A stretch of DNA of 64,000 bases from Brevibacillus choshinensis (GCF_001420695.1 NZ_LJJB01000007.1:2006143-2070142), one strand, 5' to 3'; shown: positions 17,970 through 27,230, counted from the first letter of the stretch. Numbers and translations: made by a program. The notes: generated from the sequence alone by a model not told the origin.

Positions 17970-18662
17970 TTAACGTTTTTGCATGGCGATAATTCGGCGG
18001 TAAAAGGTCTGATCCTTCAATTGCCGAAACAGTGAAAGAGAGGGGCGAAAGTTTGCCTCAATGATCCACGGTTTCCCTTCTACATCAATGCCTAGATCCA
18101 AGCCAATCCCTCTCAAGGTGGGATACGCCTTGCCCAAAGCATTCGCCGCCGCCAATGCGACTTGACTGATCTCTTCTTGCAAATTACTAGGAGCTGTTAC
18201 GGTTGACAAACGAATAGCAGTTTGTAACGGTAGGATTTTTCCTCTGCTTCGCTCTACATTTGTCACGACAAAACCCGGCCCCGCTAATTTGGCTACCCAA
18301 CCCGTAACGATCCAGGGTGATTTTTTGCCCGCTCGCTGAACCATGACTCGAACGTCAAACGGTCTTCCATCGATCCTCCCCAGAGGAATGAGTGGCTGCA
18401 GTAGGTATGGTTTTGGTCGGAATAGCGACTTGACGTACGCGACGGTCTTTGCTCGGCCATGCACGATTCGCTTGGTACTACCAGCATGAACGAGATAACG
18501 GTCCTCCCCTTTATCTGTGAGCTGAATGATGCCTGCCCCTCCTCCGCCACCTGAAGGCTTCAGCATGACTTTTTCGTAATCCTCCACGTATTCCCACAAC
18601 TTTTCAGGAGTAAACGGCCTGGTGGCTGGCAAGTAATCACGCAAGTACTCGTGCTTTACCAT
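17970..18662 (-). CDS. YheC/YheD-family ATP-grasp protein
   Basis: An ATP-grasp enzyme of the YheC/YheD family, whose B. subtilis members are associated with the spore coat. Visible features: ATP-binding VMLKPSGGGGGAGI, RPFDVRVMVQR, and metal-binding GLDLGIDVEGKPWIIEANFRPS. The first ATG gives 230 residues. Translation upstream of it, back to 18704, gives KPPNVGKWSKHQH, which looks like real family N-terminus. The probable start is then an ATA at 18704-18702 that overlaps the panD stop (ATAA), with GGGGAG 8 nt upstream. Its ligase substrate is unknown. Confidence 0.85.
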   Translation of the reverse strand: MVKHEYLRDYLPATRPFTPEKLWEYVEDYEKVMLKPSGGGGGAGIIQLTDKGEDRYLVHAGSTKRIVHGRAKTVAYVKSLFRPKPYLLQPLIPLGRIDGRPFDVRVMVQRAGKKSPWIVTGWVAKLAGPGFVVTNVERSRGKILPLQTAIRLSTVTAPSNLQEEISQVALAAANALGKAYPTLRGIGLDLGIDVEGKPWIIEANFRPSLSLFRQLKDQTFYRRIIAMQKR

Positions 18663-18700
18663 GTGCTGATGTTTACTCCATTTCCCAACATTTGGCGGTT

Positions 18701-19093
18701 TTATGTTGTTGTCTCCCCATTCGTAATAAGATGATGCTCTTCTATTTTGGTGATGCTGTTATGTTCGTCAACAAAAACAACTCGCGGAACCAGTTTGTTC
18801 GTTTCTTCTTCATCATACATCCCCATGCTGAGGATGATGACCAAATCACCCGGCTGAAACAAATGAGCTGGCGGCCCGTTCAAGCAGATCTTACCAGTCC
18901 CTTCTGGAGCAGGTAATGCGTAGGTCTTCCAACGGGTAGCATTACGCAAGCTGGTTACTTGCACAATTTCATACGGCATAATATCCGCTGCTTTTAATAA
19001 AAGGGCATCGATCGTGATACTGCCCACATAGTCAAGTTCTGCCTGGGTCACCGTCGCACGATGAATTTTACCTTTGCACATATGTCGTTGCAT
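18701..19093 (-). CDS. panD: aspartate 1-decarboxylase PanD
   Basis: A 130-residue pyruvoyl enzyme making beta-alanine from L-aspartate for pantothenate and CoA. The N-terminus MQRHMCKGKIHRATVT and the self-cleavage site DYVGSITID (Gly-Ser bond generating the pyruvoyl group) are diagnostic. GTGKICLNGPPAHLFQPGDLVII matches the active-site region. ATG 19093 has GGAAGG 7 nt upstream. It is not next to panB or panC here; instead it is coupled to a YheC/D ATP-grasp gene. Confidence 0.95.
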   Translation of the reverse strand: MQRHMCKGKIHRATVTQAELDYVGSITIDALLLKAADIMPYEIVQVTSLRNATRWKTYALPAPEGTGKICLNGPPAHLFQPGDLVIILSMGMYDEEETNKLVPRVVFVDEHNSITKIEEHHLITNGETTT

Positions 19094-19175
19094 GAGCAAA
19101 CCTTCCTTTCCAAACCGATGACACCAGTCTATGTGGGAACGGCTGTCCGTGAAACCAGGAAGGAATCGTTTCTGT

Positions 19176-20237
19176 TCAGCTTCCGATTCGCGCTTTTCCC
19201 CAATCTACCCCGTAGGTGATACACGCCTGCTCAAGCTCCTGTGCAATTCCAGGAGATAATGATACTCCATGGACTCGCTGTTCACTCATTTTCCTATTCT
19301 CGATCTCACCTGGGATCATGATTTCATCGATTCCGGCTTTTTTCGGAACCGATTTGATCTCACGAATATACTCGTCCATCCTGCTTTGAAAAACAGGGAG
19401 CGGCCAGAATCGTTGGACATCGATCGTGAGAAAAACGTGACCAATATTTTGAGGGTGTGTCCAGTTCTCATACAGGCTTTGAACTCCGGGACCACAAGCG
19501 GCGCCAGTCAACAGTCCGCAAAGAACATCGATGAACATGGCGAGTCCGTAGCCTTTTGCTCCTCCAATGGGTAGTAATGAACCAAGCAAGGCACGCTCTG
19601 GATCAGTGGTAGGGATGCCATCCTGATCAATGGCCCAATCTGCAGGTATCGGTTCCCCTTTTTTGGCCGCTAGCGCAATTTTCCCACGGGCAACCACGCT
19701 AGTCGCCATATCAAGCAAAAAAGGCAACTCTTTACCAGCTGGAATGCCAATAGCCATGGGATTTGTTCCCAAAAAAGGGCGGATGCCTCCTGTAGGAGCC
19801 ATCGACTCTGGAGCGTTGGACAAGACCAGTAAAATTTGATCTTGTTCGATAGCACGCTCGGCATAAAATGAGCAAGTCCCAAAATGATTGGAATGACGTA
19901 CTCCTACAAATCCAATGCCCGCTTGTTTTGCAAGTGAAATGGCTTGTTCTAGTGCAACCTTGCCAACCACTGCACCCAGATGATTTTTGCCATCGATTAG
20001 TGCTGTCGCTCCTTCTTGCTTTACCATTTCTGGTTCTTGATCTAGCTCGATGACTTTTGCCTCGATCCGTTTCATATAGATAGGCAATCGTGATAATCCG
20101 TGTGATTCGATCCCTCGCAAATCTGCGTGAATAAGCGATTGGGCAACTGTACGAGCATGATGCTCTGATACCCCGACACGTGTAAACAATTCAGTGGCTA
20201 CTTCCTCCAACCGCATACAATCATATCGTAATGGATT
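19176..20237 (-). CDS. malate/L-lactate dehydrogenase family (LDH2/YlbC-type) oxidoreductase
   Basis: An NAD(P)-dependent 2-hydroxyacid dehydrogenase of the LDH_2 superfamily. Signatures: HADLRGIESHGLSRLPIYMKR, GFVGVRHSNHFGTCSFYAERA with the catalytic His, FLGTNPMAIGIPA, and GGAKGYGLAMFIDVLCGLLTGA. It is about 353 residues if started at the TTG at 20237 (GGGGAGG 12 nt upstream). Longer starts up to 20345 add sequence unlike the family. Substrate could be malate, lactate, sulfolactate, ureidoglycolate or similar; it cannot be decided. Confidence 0.85.
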   Translation of the reverse strand, partial: NPLRYDCMRLEEVATELFTRVGVSEHHARTVAQSLIHADLRGIESHGLSRLPIYMKRIEAKVIELDQEPEMVKQEGATALIDGKNHLGAVVGKVALEQAISLAKQAGIGFVGVRHSNHFGTCSFYAERAIEQDQILLVLSNAPESMAPTGGIRPFLGTNPMAIGIPAGKELPFLLDMATSVVARGKIALAAKKGEPIPADWAIDQDGIPTTDPERALLGSLLPIGGAKGYGLAMFIDVLCGLLTGAACGPGVQSLYENWTHPQNIGHVFLTIDVQRFWPLPVFQSRMDEYIREIKSVPKKAGIDEIMIPGEIENRKMSEQRVHGVSLSPGIAQELEQACITYGVDWGKARIGS

Positions 20238-20303
20238 CAATATTTTGTCTACCCTCCCCGTCTTCATGCAGATGTTCGTGCCAGAAACCATCTGGATATA
20301 GAT

Positions 20304-20456
20304 ATGATGGCTTTTTATGCACCGACACAGGCATTGGCCCAACACGTATCTATTCAGATATTTGCGCAGGTGCTTAGCGAAGACGATGAAATGATTGGGG
20401 AGCGGCTACGCGTATTTTTTAACACAAAGAAAACTGGACATCCAGCTCGTAGCTGA
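20304..20456 (+). other. possible short ORF or gene remnant
   Basis: A 50-residue frame (MMAFYAPTQALAQHV... ending TGHPARS) is open on the plus strand and extends upstream without a stop. It has plausible helical composition but no Shine-Dalgarno site, and its end runs into the terminator hairpin at 20430-20468. It may be the C-terminal remnant of a lost gene. I do not recognise the family. Confidence 0.2.
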
Positions 20457-20468
20457 TCGTCCAGTTTT
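20430..20468 (-). terminator. bidirectional terminator after the tandem DD-carboxypeptidase gene
   Basis: AAAACTGGAC and its complement GTCCAGTTTT flank a 19-nt loop, with T-rich sequence on the minus-strand exit. Confidence 0.85.
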
Positions 20469-20481
20469 CTATTTTCTTCGA

Positions 20482-23364
20482 CTATTCCATGGAAGCGAGA
20501 ATCGTAGCAATCTCATCCTGCAAATCGGTCATTACCTCGCTATCAATGGCATAACCGTTTACGATGATGGAGAATACTAGTTTTTCTCCACTTTTCGTAG
20601 TGATATAACCTGACAAACTGTTTACTCCCGTCATAGAACCTGTTTTTCCATGCAGATTATTCTCAGCTGGCGTTTCCTTCAATCGATTTTTCAGCGTACC
20701 ATCGACACCTGCGATGGGCAGAGATTCATCAAAAGCGGCAAAAGCTCCTGACTTTGTCATCCCCTCTAGTGCGGAGGCGATATGACGAGCAGAAATCAGG
20801 TTGTAACGAGTCAGCCCTGATCCATCGATCATGTCGAAATTCGTGTTGCCTCCCATCGACGCGATATCATCCTGTACTACCTCTGCACCCGCTGAAGCAC
20901 TTCCTTCGCCTTTTTTCACACCTCCCAGTGTCTTCAACAGCATTTCTGCGTAAAAATTGTCACTGCGCTTATTCAGATAGTTCACGATATCCCGAAGCGG
21001 CAAGGACGTGAATTCGTTCCATTTCACCGCAGACACAGGAACATTGCCAATCGTAATGGAGCTTTTCGGCGCGAAGCTTACTCCTTCTTTTACGAGGGCT
21101 TCTTTTAATACCGCACCTGCGTACTTGGCCGGTTCTTCTACCGGAACACGCTCATAATCACCTTCTTGATCGACTGGAAGGTTTCCCGTCAGTCGAATCG
21201 TATTGGTACCGCGGTTCCTCTGAATGGCAAACGTATTCTCTTGACCCGCTTCGACTGTTTGCGCTTCATTTATTATTTGTACATAAGATGTTTTCGGCAG
21301 CAGATTCCATTTGACACGATCTCCTGCTTTTTTCGCCGGTTCATACTCCACCATGACCGTCCCGCGATTAAGCGCCAATGCACCTAATGTAGGATTATAG
21401 TAATAGCTCTCATCATCCCAAGCCCAGCCCAGACCCAGACGTTGTTGGTCGAAATAGCTCTCGTCCAGAACCAGATTGCCATTCACTCGCTTGAGTCCCT
21501 GCTCTTTCAACCATGCTGCGATCTGCTCGATCGAGACACCGTCTTGTACTTGCAAGGCATCTTCCGTATGAAGCGTTGGGTCTCCATACCCTTTTACGTA
21601 CATGTTGCCATTTTGGACACCGTTTTGTGCGATCGGGGTATCGCCATACAGTTCTGTTTTGAACGTGTATTCTGTTCCCAGCTGATTAAACGCAGCTGCC
21701 GTCGTCAACAGCTTGAGATTGGAAGCTGGAGTTAGTAAGGAATCAGCGTCGTGCTCATACAGCACCTCTCCCCCGAGCGTTTTAACAATGATACCAGTCG
21801 TCAGGCCATCGGCTTCAGGCTTGTCGAGGATGGGATCGATCAGCCCAGAGAGCTGGTATGTTTGGAGTTGTTCCGGAGTATAACCAGCTGGAAAAAGATT
21901 CTCTGGATAGGTAGCTAATTGGATGGCGATAAAGTCCTGCAATTCTCTGGCGTATTTGGATTTGTAGATTCCGTTGACGATGATGGAAAAAGCGAGCTTG
22001 TGACCGTTTTTTGCTGTCACGAAACCAGACAAGCTGTTTACGCCTCCCATTGAACCTGTTTTGGCGATGACGTTTTTTTCGGCAGCTGTACCTTTCAACC
22101 GACTTTTCAACGTACCGTCCACACCGGCGATGGGAAGGGTGGCTTCCAGCACTTCACGATAGTCTTGATCTTGCAGAAAAACGAGTAGTTTTACCATTTG
22201 CTCTGCGGTTATGAGATCAAATCGGGAAAGACCAGACCCATCCACCTGCGCATAGCCCGATTCAATTCCTGCTCGCTTCAGCACATCGGCGACTACCTCT
22301 GTCCCTGCTTCAAAGCTACCTTGCCCTTTTTGTGTCGCACCCAACGTTTTGAGAAGCATTTCGGCATAGAAATTGTCACTTTCCTTGTTCAGCTCCACCA
22401 TGACCTCACTCAAAGGTTTCGATAGATGAGTATGCAAGGGTACGCCTGTTTTTACTATTGTCTTCTTTACCTCGGTCTTCGGTTTGAGCTCGATCCCTGC
22501 CTCGGTTACCTTCTGTTTCCATACGTCTCCGACGAACAGTGCCGGATCTTCCATGGTCACATCCTCTTGATAGTCAGATGATTTGACCCCGATGGTCCCC
22601 GACAGGATGATTTCGTTTTTTCCCCGTGGGCGTTCTACCGTTATGACAGTATCACTGCCGTCAACTGTCTTTACCTTATTGGTCAGTGTAAGCGTGGTAT
22701 TGGCTGGCTCAATTTTGAGTTTGGCGGTATCCCCAGTCTTTAGTCCAGGCTTCGTCGTGACGGTAGCGAAGTTTTTATGTACAGCGAGGGCGCTCAACTG
22801 GGCACTATATCCGTAGGGCTCGTCGTCCCACATCCAGCTCGTCCCCAACCGAGTATCATCGAAGTAACTTTCGTCCAGTAGCAGATCGCCATTCACTTGC
22901 TTGATCCCCTGGGCCTTGATCGCTGTAGCCAACTCCTGCAAATCCTCTGGTGACAAACTTGGATCCCCATATCCTTTTAGCAACAAATTCCCTTGCAAGA
23001 TTCCACCCGGATTCACTTTTCCGTCTATGTATACTTCTGTCTTCCATTGATACCCTGGACCGAGCCGATCGAGAGCGGAAATCGTCGTAAATAGCTTGAT
23101 GTTCGAGGCCGGTATGTAATTCCTCTTTTCGTTATGAGTGTAGACGTACTTTTTGTCCGTCAAATCATACACCGCGATACCTGCATATAAGCCCATACTC
23201 TCTTGATTCTTTTGCAGATCACTCAGGTATTTTTCTACATTCGCAGACAGCGAGCTTACTGGTGTCGTTTCTCCTTGGGCAAAAGCAGGTACTGCGGCCA
23301 CCTGGAGCACGAGCAAAAGCAAGAGAAGCCAAGGTAACATTCGTCTGACAAACAGATGATTCAT
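20482..23364 (-). CDS. double-headed D-alanyl-D-alanine carboxypeptidase (PBP4/DacB, peptidase S13)
   Basis: A 960-residue secreted protein with a signal peptide (LLLLLLVLQVAAVPAFAQG) and two complete S13 domains. Domain 1 has S87-x-x-K90, S329-D-N and K435-T-G; domain 2 has S548-x-x-K551, S801-D-N and K907-T-G. Each carries the LPIAGVDGTLK and NFYAEMLLKTLG segments. A normal PBP4 is about 450-490 residues with one domain, so this is a tandem fusion in which both active sites look intact. It would trim or cleave peptidoglycan cross-links outside the membrane. The gene is monocistronic with its own terminator. Confidence 0.93.
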   Translation of the reverse strand: MNHLFVRRMLPWLLLLLLVLQVAAVPAFAQGETTPVSSLSANVEKYLSDLQKNQESMGLYAGIAVYDLTDKKYVYTHNEKRNYIPASNIKLFTTISALDRLGPGYQWKTEVYIDGKVNPGGILQGNLLLKGYGDPSLSPEDLQELATAIKAQGIKQVNGDLLLDESYFDDTRLGTSWMWDDEPYGYSAQLSALAVHKNFATVTTKPGLKTGDTAKLKIEPANTTLTLTNKVKTVDGSDTVITVERPRGKNEIILSGTIGVKSSDYQEDVTMEDPALFVGDVWKQKVTEAGIELKPKTEVKKTIVKTGVPLHTHLSKPLSEVMVELNKESDNFYAEMLLKTLGATQKGQGSFEAGTEVVADVLKRAGIESGYAQVDGSGLSRFDLITAEQMVKLLVFLQDQDYREVLEATLPIAGVDGTLKSRLKGTAAEKNVIAKTGSMGGVNSLSGFVTAKNGHKLAFSIIVNGIYKSKYARELQDFIAIQLATYPENLFPAGYTPEQLQTYQLSGLIDPILDKPEADGLTTGIIVKTLGGEVLYEHDADSLLTPASNLKLLTTAAAFNQLGTEYTFKTELYGDTPIAQNGVQNGNMYVKGYGDPTLHTEDALQVQDGVSIEQIAAWLKEQGLKRVNGNLVLDESYFDQQRLGLGWAWDDESYYYNPTLGALALNRGTVMVEYEPAKKAGDRVKWNLLPKTSYVQIINEAQTVEAGQENTFAIQRNRGTNTIRLTGNLPVDQEGDYERVPVEEPAKYAGAVLKEALVKEGVSFAPKSSITIGNVPVSAVKWNEFTSLPLRDIVNYLNKRSDNFYAEMLLKTLGGVKKGEGSASAGAEVVQDDIASMGGNTNFDMIDGSGLTRYNLISARHIASALEGMTKSGAFAAFDESLPIAGVDGTLKNRLKETPAENNLHGKTGSMTGVNSLSGYITTKSGEKLVFSIIVNGYAIDSEVMTDLQDEIATILASME

Positions 23365-23540
23365 AAGATCCTCCTCGTCCTAGTCTCTGTCTTCTCGAGT
23401 CAATCTAGCAGTACCCACCCATGATAGCATGGAATGGTTATTTTCGGAATATTACCATAATACTAAAAGTTAAAATCTGGATACCCGTTCTATGCGTGAT
23501 CATACTAAGGGACAGTACATCATAAACGGGGGTATCGAGA

Positions 23541-24083
23541 GTGCTCTACCGACTTTGTCTCGTTCTGTTCCTGATTGGATTCATGGCGTTGCCAGCATCT
23601 GCTGCGACCGACATTGGGAGTGTACGCATAAATCCAACACCTGTGGCATCGTGGCAGGATCTCGTGAAGCGAAGTGAGCTAATCGTCTTCGCATGGATTG
23701 ACAGCGCTAGTCAGTCTGTTCCGACTGGACGATCCCTTCGTGAGGGAAAATTAGTAAATTACGTACAGACCGCACACGTCAAACAAGTCTTGAAAGGTTC
23801 ATCGCACCGAATGCTCAAATTGGTCAGCACAGGAGTGGAGCCATTACCTGACGCAAGCAGCCCTCTCAATCGTACTTATCCCGGTCCATTGGCAGAAGGA
23901 AACTACGTCTTGTTTCTCCACCCTGTTTCAGCAACGGATCTGTACAGCGCCGCTGGGCTATGGCAAGGAGTCTATCCGCTGTATCAGGGTCAAACCATTG
24001 CCTTGGAAGGAGCTGGATTCTCAGATCTCAATCAACTGACCGTCGAACAGCTAGCGAGAAAAATCAAAAGTATCTCTCCTTGA
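23541..24083 (+). CDS. secreted hypothetical protein
   Basis: A 180-residue protein with a clear signal peptide (LYRLCLVLFLIGFMALPASAA, cleavage near residue 22). The mature part shows predicted beta strands and a WQDLVKRSELIVFAWIDSA segment, resembling exported proteins of unknown function. It starts at GTG with GGGGGT 7 nt upstream. It is transcribed alone and ends at a bidirectional terminator. No family recognised. Confidence 0.75.
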   Translation: MLYRLCLVLFLIGFMALPASAATDIGSVRINPTPVASWQDLVKRSELIVFAWIDSASQSVPTGRSLREGKLVNYVQTAHVKQVLKGSSHRMLKLVSTGVEPLPDASSPLNRTYPGPLAEGNYVLFLHPVSATDLYSAAGLWQGVYPLYQGQTIALEGAGFSDLNQLTVEQLARKIKSISP

Positions 24084-24100
24084 TGAAACGGCACAAACAC

Positions 24101-24139
24101 AAAAAAAGAAACCGTCTTTGTATCAACGGTTTCTTTTTT
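24101..24139. terminator. bidirectional terminator
   Basis: AAAGAAACCGT and ACGGTTTCTTT flank a 10-nt loop with A- and T-runs on both sides. It serves the secreted protein gene (plus) and the 36-residue gene (minus), which converge here. Confidence 0.85.
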
Positions 24140-24149
24140 CTATTTCCCA

Positions 24150-24260
24150 TCAACTTCTCATGACGTAAATGAAAATGAACATCGACAGGGCACATACCAA
24201 AATCGTGCCGATAAAGCCCCACATGACCAATTTATTGTTGCTTTCTCTGTTATCGTTCAT
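24150..24260 (-). CDS. 36-residue single-TM peptide
   Basis: A very short frame encodes MNDNRESNNKLVM followed by a hydrophobic helix (WGFIGTILVCALSMFIFIYVM) and RS. It has GAGGAG 9 nt upstream of the ATG and a terminator immediately downstream, so it looks like a genuine small gene. Polar N-terminus then one TM helix suggests a small inner-membrane protein, possibly sporulation-related. No family recognised. Confidence 0.6.
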   Translation of the reverse strand: MNDNRESNNKLVMWGFIGTILVCALSMFIFIYVMRS

Positions 24261-24416
24261 ACGAAACTACTCCTCGCACTAGCATTCACTTCCTCATTAT
24301 AAAAAAGATTAAGCCGAAAGGGAAACGATAAAGTGAGAACGTCACACGTATATTTTTTTGCAGGAAGCGAAATCTTAGCTTGTATGCCAGACCACTAATG
24401 AGGGGGCACGCAGACC

Positions 24417-25625
24417 TTGAATGCAGATAAACAAGCTACTCGCTATGCGAATATCATTTTCATGAGAGAGCTGGCTCGTATTGATGAGCAATTGTTCCCT
24501 TTCCCTATCTATCGCGAACTGAGAGAAAAGACTCCTGTGCGCTTTGATGAAGATCGGGGATCCTGGGACGTCTTCCGTTATGAGGATGTTCACCGTATTT
24601 TAAAAGATCCTGCCACTTTTTCTTCGCGTCGTGGTCTGGAAGTCAGAGGCGAAACGCTTTTGACGATGGATCAGCCCAAGCACACGCACATGCGCAATCT
24701 GGTCAACAAAGCGTTTACTCCCAAGGCGATCAATGACCTAGCACCTCGGATTACTTCCATTACAAACGAATTACTCGACCAGGTCATCCAGAATGGAAAA
24801 ATGGACGTCGTTCATGACCTGGCTACACCCCTTCCTGTGATCGTCATTGCTGAATTGCTAGGCGTCCCTTCCAAAGACCGCATGCTGTTCAAGGACTGGT
24901 CGGATACGATGGTTAAAGGTGTGGAAGGTAACTCAGAAGAAGCGTTTGCACAGATGGTTGCAGAGAGAGACAAAGCTGAGAAAGAACTCGCTGAGTACTT
25001 CCTCACCATTCTCAATGAGCGACGGAACAAACCGGAGGATGATCTGGTTTCTGCCCTGCTGGTCGCAGAAATCGATGGAGAGAAGCTTCAGGAGCAGGAG
25101 ATCTTGCGCTTCTGTATTCTGCTGCTTGTCGCGGGCAACGAAACCACTACGAATCTCATCACCAATGCGATCCGACTTATGACCGAACAGCCGGCGATCC
25201 AAGATCAGGTCAGACAGCATCCGGAGTACGTGAAAACGACGGTCGAAGAGACGCTACGCTATTATCCACCCATCGTTGCCATTGGCCGTATCGCTACACA
25301 GGATGTAGAAATCGGCGGACAGCTCATCCGTGAAGGACAGCAGGTCGTCTCGTGGGTAGGATCAGCCAATCGCGACCCAGAAAAGTTTGAGAATCCGGAT
25401 ACCTTTCTTCCAGACCGCAAACCGAATCCGCATATGGGTTTTGGCTTTGGTATTCACTTCTGTCTCGGTGCTCCTCTCGCTCGACTGGAAGCTCAAATCG
25501 CTCTCGAAATCATGCTTTCTAGGTTTAGCGATATGCAGTTTGCGAAAGCTCCGCTGACGCCTATTCCAAGTCCGTTTGTCTTTGGGGTCAAGAACTATCC
25601 GATAACGTTTACTGCTCGTACATAA
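24417..25625 (+). CDS. cytochrome P450 (CYP109-like)
   Basis: A 402-residue soluble bacterial P450. It shows the I-helix motif LLVAGNETTTNLI, the ExxR of the K-helix in EETLRYYPP, and the haem-binding loop FGFGIHFCLGAPLARLEAQIAL with the Cys ligand. It resembles CYP109B1 (YjiB) of B. subtilis in length and in segments such as DQPKHTHMRNLVNKAFTP. Such enzymes hydroxylate fatty acids, terpenoids or steroids. It starts at TTG with GAGGGG 11 nt upstream. No ferredoxin or reductase gene is adjacent, so redox partners must come from elsewhere. Confidence 0.93.
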   Translation: MNADKQATRYANIIFMRELARIDEQLFPFPIYRELREKTPVRFDEDRGSWDVFRYEDVHRILKDPATFSSRRGLEVRGETLLTMDQPKHTHMRNLVNKAFTPKAINDLAPRITSITNELLDQVIQNGKMDVVHDLATPLPVIVIAELLGVPSKDRMLFKDWSDTMVKGVEGNSEEAFAQMVAERDKAEKELAEYFLTILNERRNKPEDDLVSALLVAEIDGEKLQEQEILRFCILLLVAGNETTTNLITNAIRLMTEQPAIQDQVRQHPEYVKTTVEETLRYYPPIVAIGRIATQDVEIGGQLIREGQQVVSWVGSANRDPEKFENPDTFLPDRKPNPHMGFGFGIHFCLGAPLARLEAQIALEIMLSRFSDMQFAKAPLTPIPSPFVFGVKNYPITFTART

Positions 25626-25684
25626 TCGGTGAGGATCATCAGTGGCTCCCACTTCTCTTATGCATTTTGTGCATGGAATGAAAT

Positions 25685-25729
25685 AACTCAGGAACGGATA
25701 CCCTTTCGTGGTCAGTTCCTGAGTTTTTT
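25685..25729 (+). terminator. terminator of the P450 gene
   Basis: AACTCAGGAAC, a 19-nt loop, GTTCCTGAGTT, then a T-run. Confidence 0.85.
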
Positions 25730-25797
25730 CATGCAAAATGGCTCAATCTCGTTTCTTTTCACGCTTATACATTTGCGCATCTCTTCACCTTGAATTT

Positions 25798-26017
25798 CCT
25801 ACATTCAGCCAGTATGATCAGAAAACACTGGTCCATTGGGCTACGGACTGTGCCGAGCATGTACTTCGAAAAGACGTATCCGAATGACAGTCGACCTCGA
25901 AATGCGATTGAACCTGGCCGTGCCTGGATGCGTGGTGAAATAGCGATGTGTGAAGCACGAGCAGCGGCATTTGCTCGATTTAGGAGACCAAGCCCAACAA
26001 CAAGAATGCAATCATAA
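25798..26017 (+). pseudogene. degraded putative immunity-protein-like gene
   Basis: One frame reads SQYDQKTLVHWATDCAEHVL and the next frame continues YFEKTYPNDSRPRNAIEPG, then AWMRGEIAMCEARAAAF. Joined, this matches from memory a short helical family often annotated as putative immunity protein (WAADCAEHVLPYFE...RPRKAIEAARAW). A frameshift near 25863 and missing ends show decay. The remainder of 25626-26215 contains only a terminator and the upstream region of the next gene. Confidence 0.6.
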
Positions 26018-26215
26018 ACCAAATTCACTTATAAAACTGTTTTCGTACGCTTTTGCCGTCAACAAAGGTTGGTTTCTTTTTCCATAATTATTTTTCTCTC
26101 GACATCGTTGAATTTTTTTACAGTCCTTGTCTTTTCATCTCTTTCGAAGAGTGGTAAAGTCAATAATTATTTGTAGCATCCATTTGGACAGCAAGATAGT
26201 TAGGAGAATTAGGTA

Positions 26216-27127
26216 ATGGACAGCTTTAATAGTCAATTTTTATCTTCCATCTTGATCATCGCACTAGGCTATTTCCTCAAACGCTGCAAGATCATCAAGG
26301 AGAGGGATGGCGAAGGGTTGGCTCGGATCATTTTCAACATTACCCTTCCCTGTTTGATCATCCATACGTTCCATAGCATAACCCTGGACGCTTCTCTCTT
26401 GTTACTGGTTGTAAGTGGTTTTCTCTACGGCATACTCGCCGCCATCCTGGCCTATTTCGCCTTCCGTAAAGAAAACCGGAAGACAAAAGGAATGCTCGGG
26501 ATGATGGTTCCAGGCTTTAATGTTGGGTTGTTTGCCTACCCGCTCGTCCAGGGAATCTGGGGGGAGAAAGGCCTCGCTTACTTCGGAATGTTCGATATCG
26601 GAAACGCTCTGGTCGTTTTTGGTGTAAGTTATTTGATCGGCAGCTACTACTCCGGTGAGGATGTGAAGCTGGATTTCAAGCAAGTGGTCGGAAAGGTATC
26701 CAAGTCGATTCCGTTGCTTACCTATCTTATTATTTTCGTCATTAATCTTGCCCACATTCCGCTTCCTGACATGTTCCTCGGGATAACCGGAACGATTTCC
26801 AAAGCGAATATGCCTTTATCCTTGTTGCTGCTGGGCATTTACTTGAATTTTTCCTTCGACAAGCGCTATCAGATTCACTTCTGGAAGGTGCTCGGTCTGC
26901 GTTATATCGTAGGACTGGTCATCGGTATCGCTTGTTTCCTGATCCTGCCCTTCGAGGACATGTTCAAATACACGTTACTCGTCGGATTTATCTTGCCGAT
27001 GGGCGTCTCCGTATTGGCGTACTCGGTAGAGTTTAAATACGACTACAAGTTTGTCGGTATGGTATCGAATACGACGATCCTCATCAGCTTTGTTCTGCTG
27101 TGGGGAATCTCTAATATGTTGCTGTAA
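26216..27127 (+). CDS. AEC-family (auxin efflux carrier type) transporter
   Basis: A 303-residue membrane protein with about ten TM helices. The N-terminal half contains ALGYFLKRCKIIKERDGEGLARIIFNITLPCLI, typical of AEC carriers (Pfam Mem_trans); the second half ends MGVSVLAYSVEFKYD. AEC members in bacteria move organic acids such as malate or malonate. The ATG has AGGAG 9 nt upstream. Monocistronic. Confidence 0.9.
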   Translation: MDSFNSQFLSSILIIALGYFLKRCKIIKERDGEGLARIIFNITLPCLIIHTFHSITLDASLLLLVVSGFLYGILAAILAYFAFRKENRKTKGMLGMMVPGFNVGLFAYPLVQGIWGEKGLAYFGMFDIGNALVVFGVSYLIGSYYSGEDVKLDFKQVVGKVSKSIPLLTYLIIFVINLAHIPLPDMFLGITGTISKANMPLSLLLLGIYLNFSFDKRYQIHFWKVLGLRYIVGLVIGIACFLILPFEDMFKYTLLVGFILPMGVSVLAYSVEFKYDYKFVGMVSNTTILISFVLLWGISNMLL

Positions 27128-27230
27128 ATCGAGGTTTCTAGCTGAATGCCATCCAACAGTCTAAGGGACTAAGTGGTATGTTATTGGAAAAATGGTTATG
27201 ATTGTTAAAATCAAAAAAGGATGTGCTCTC

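Noticed and set aside
25765-26028. 87-codon minus-strand frame between the P450 and AEC genes
   Set aside because: It is the antisense of the decayed immunity-like remnant on the plus strand, which has the better protein match.
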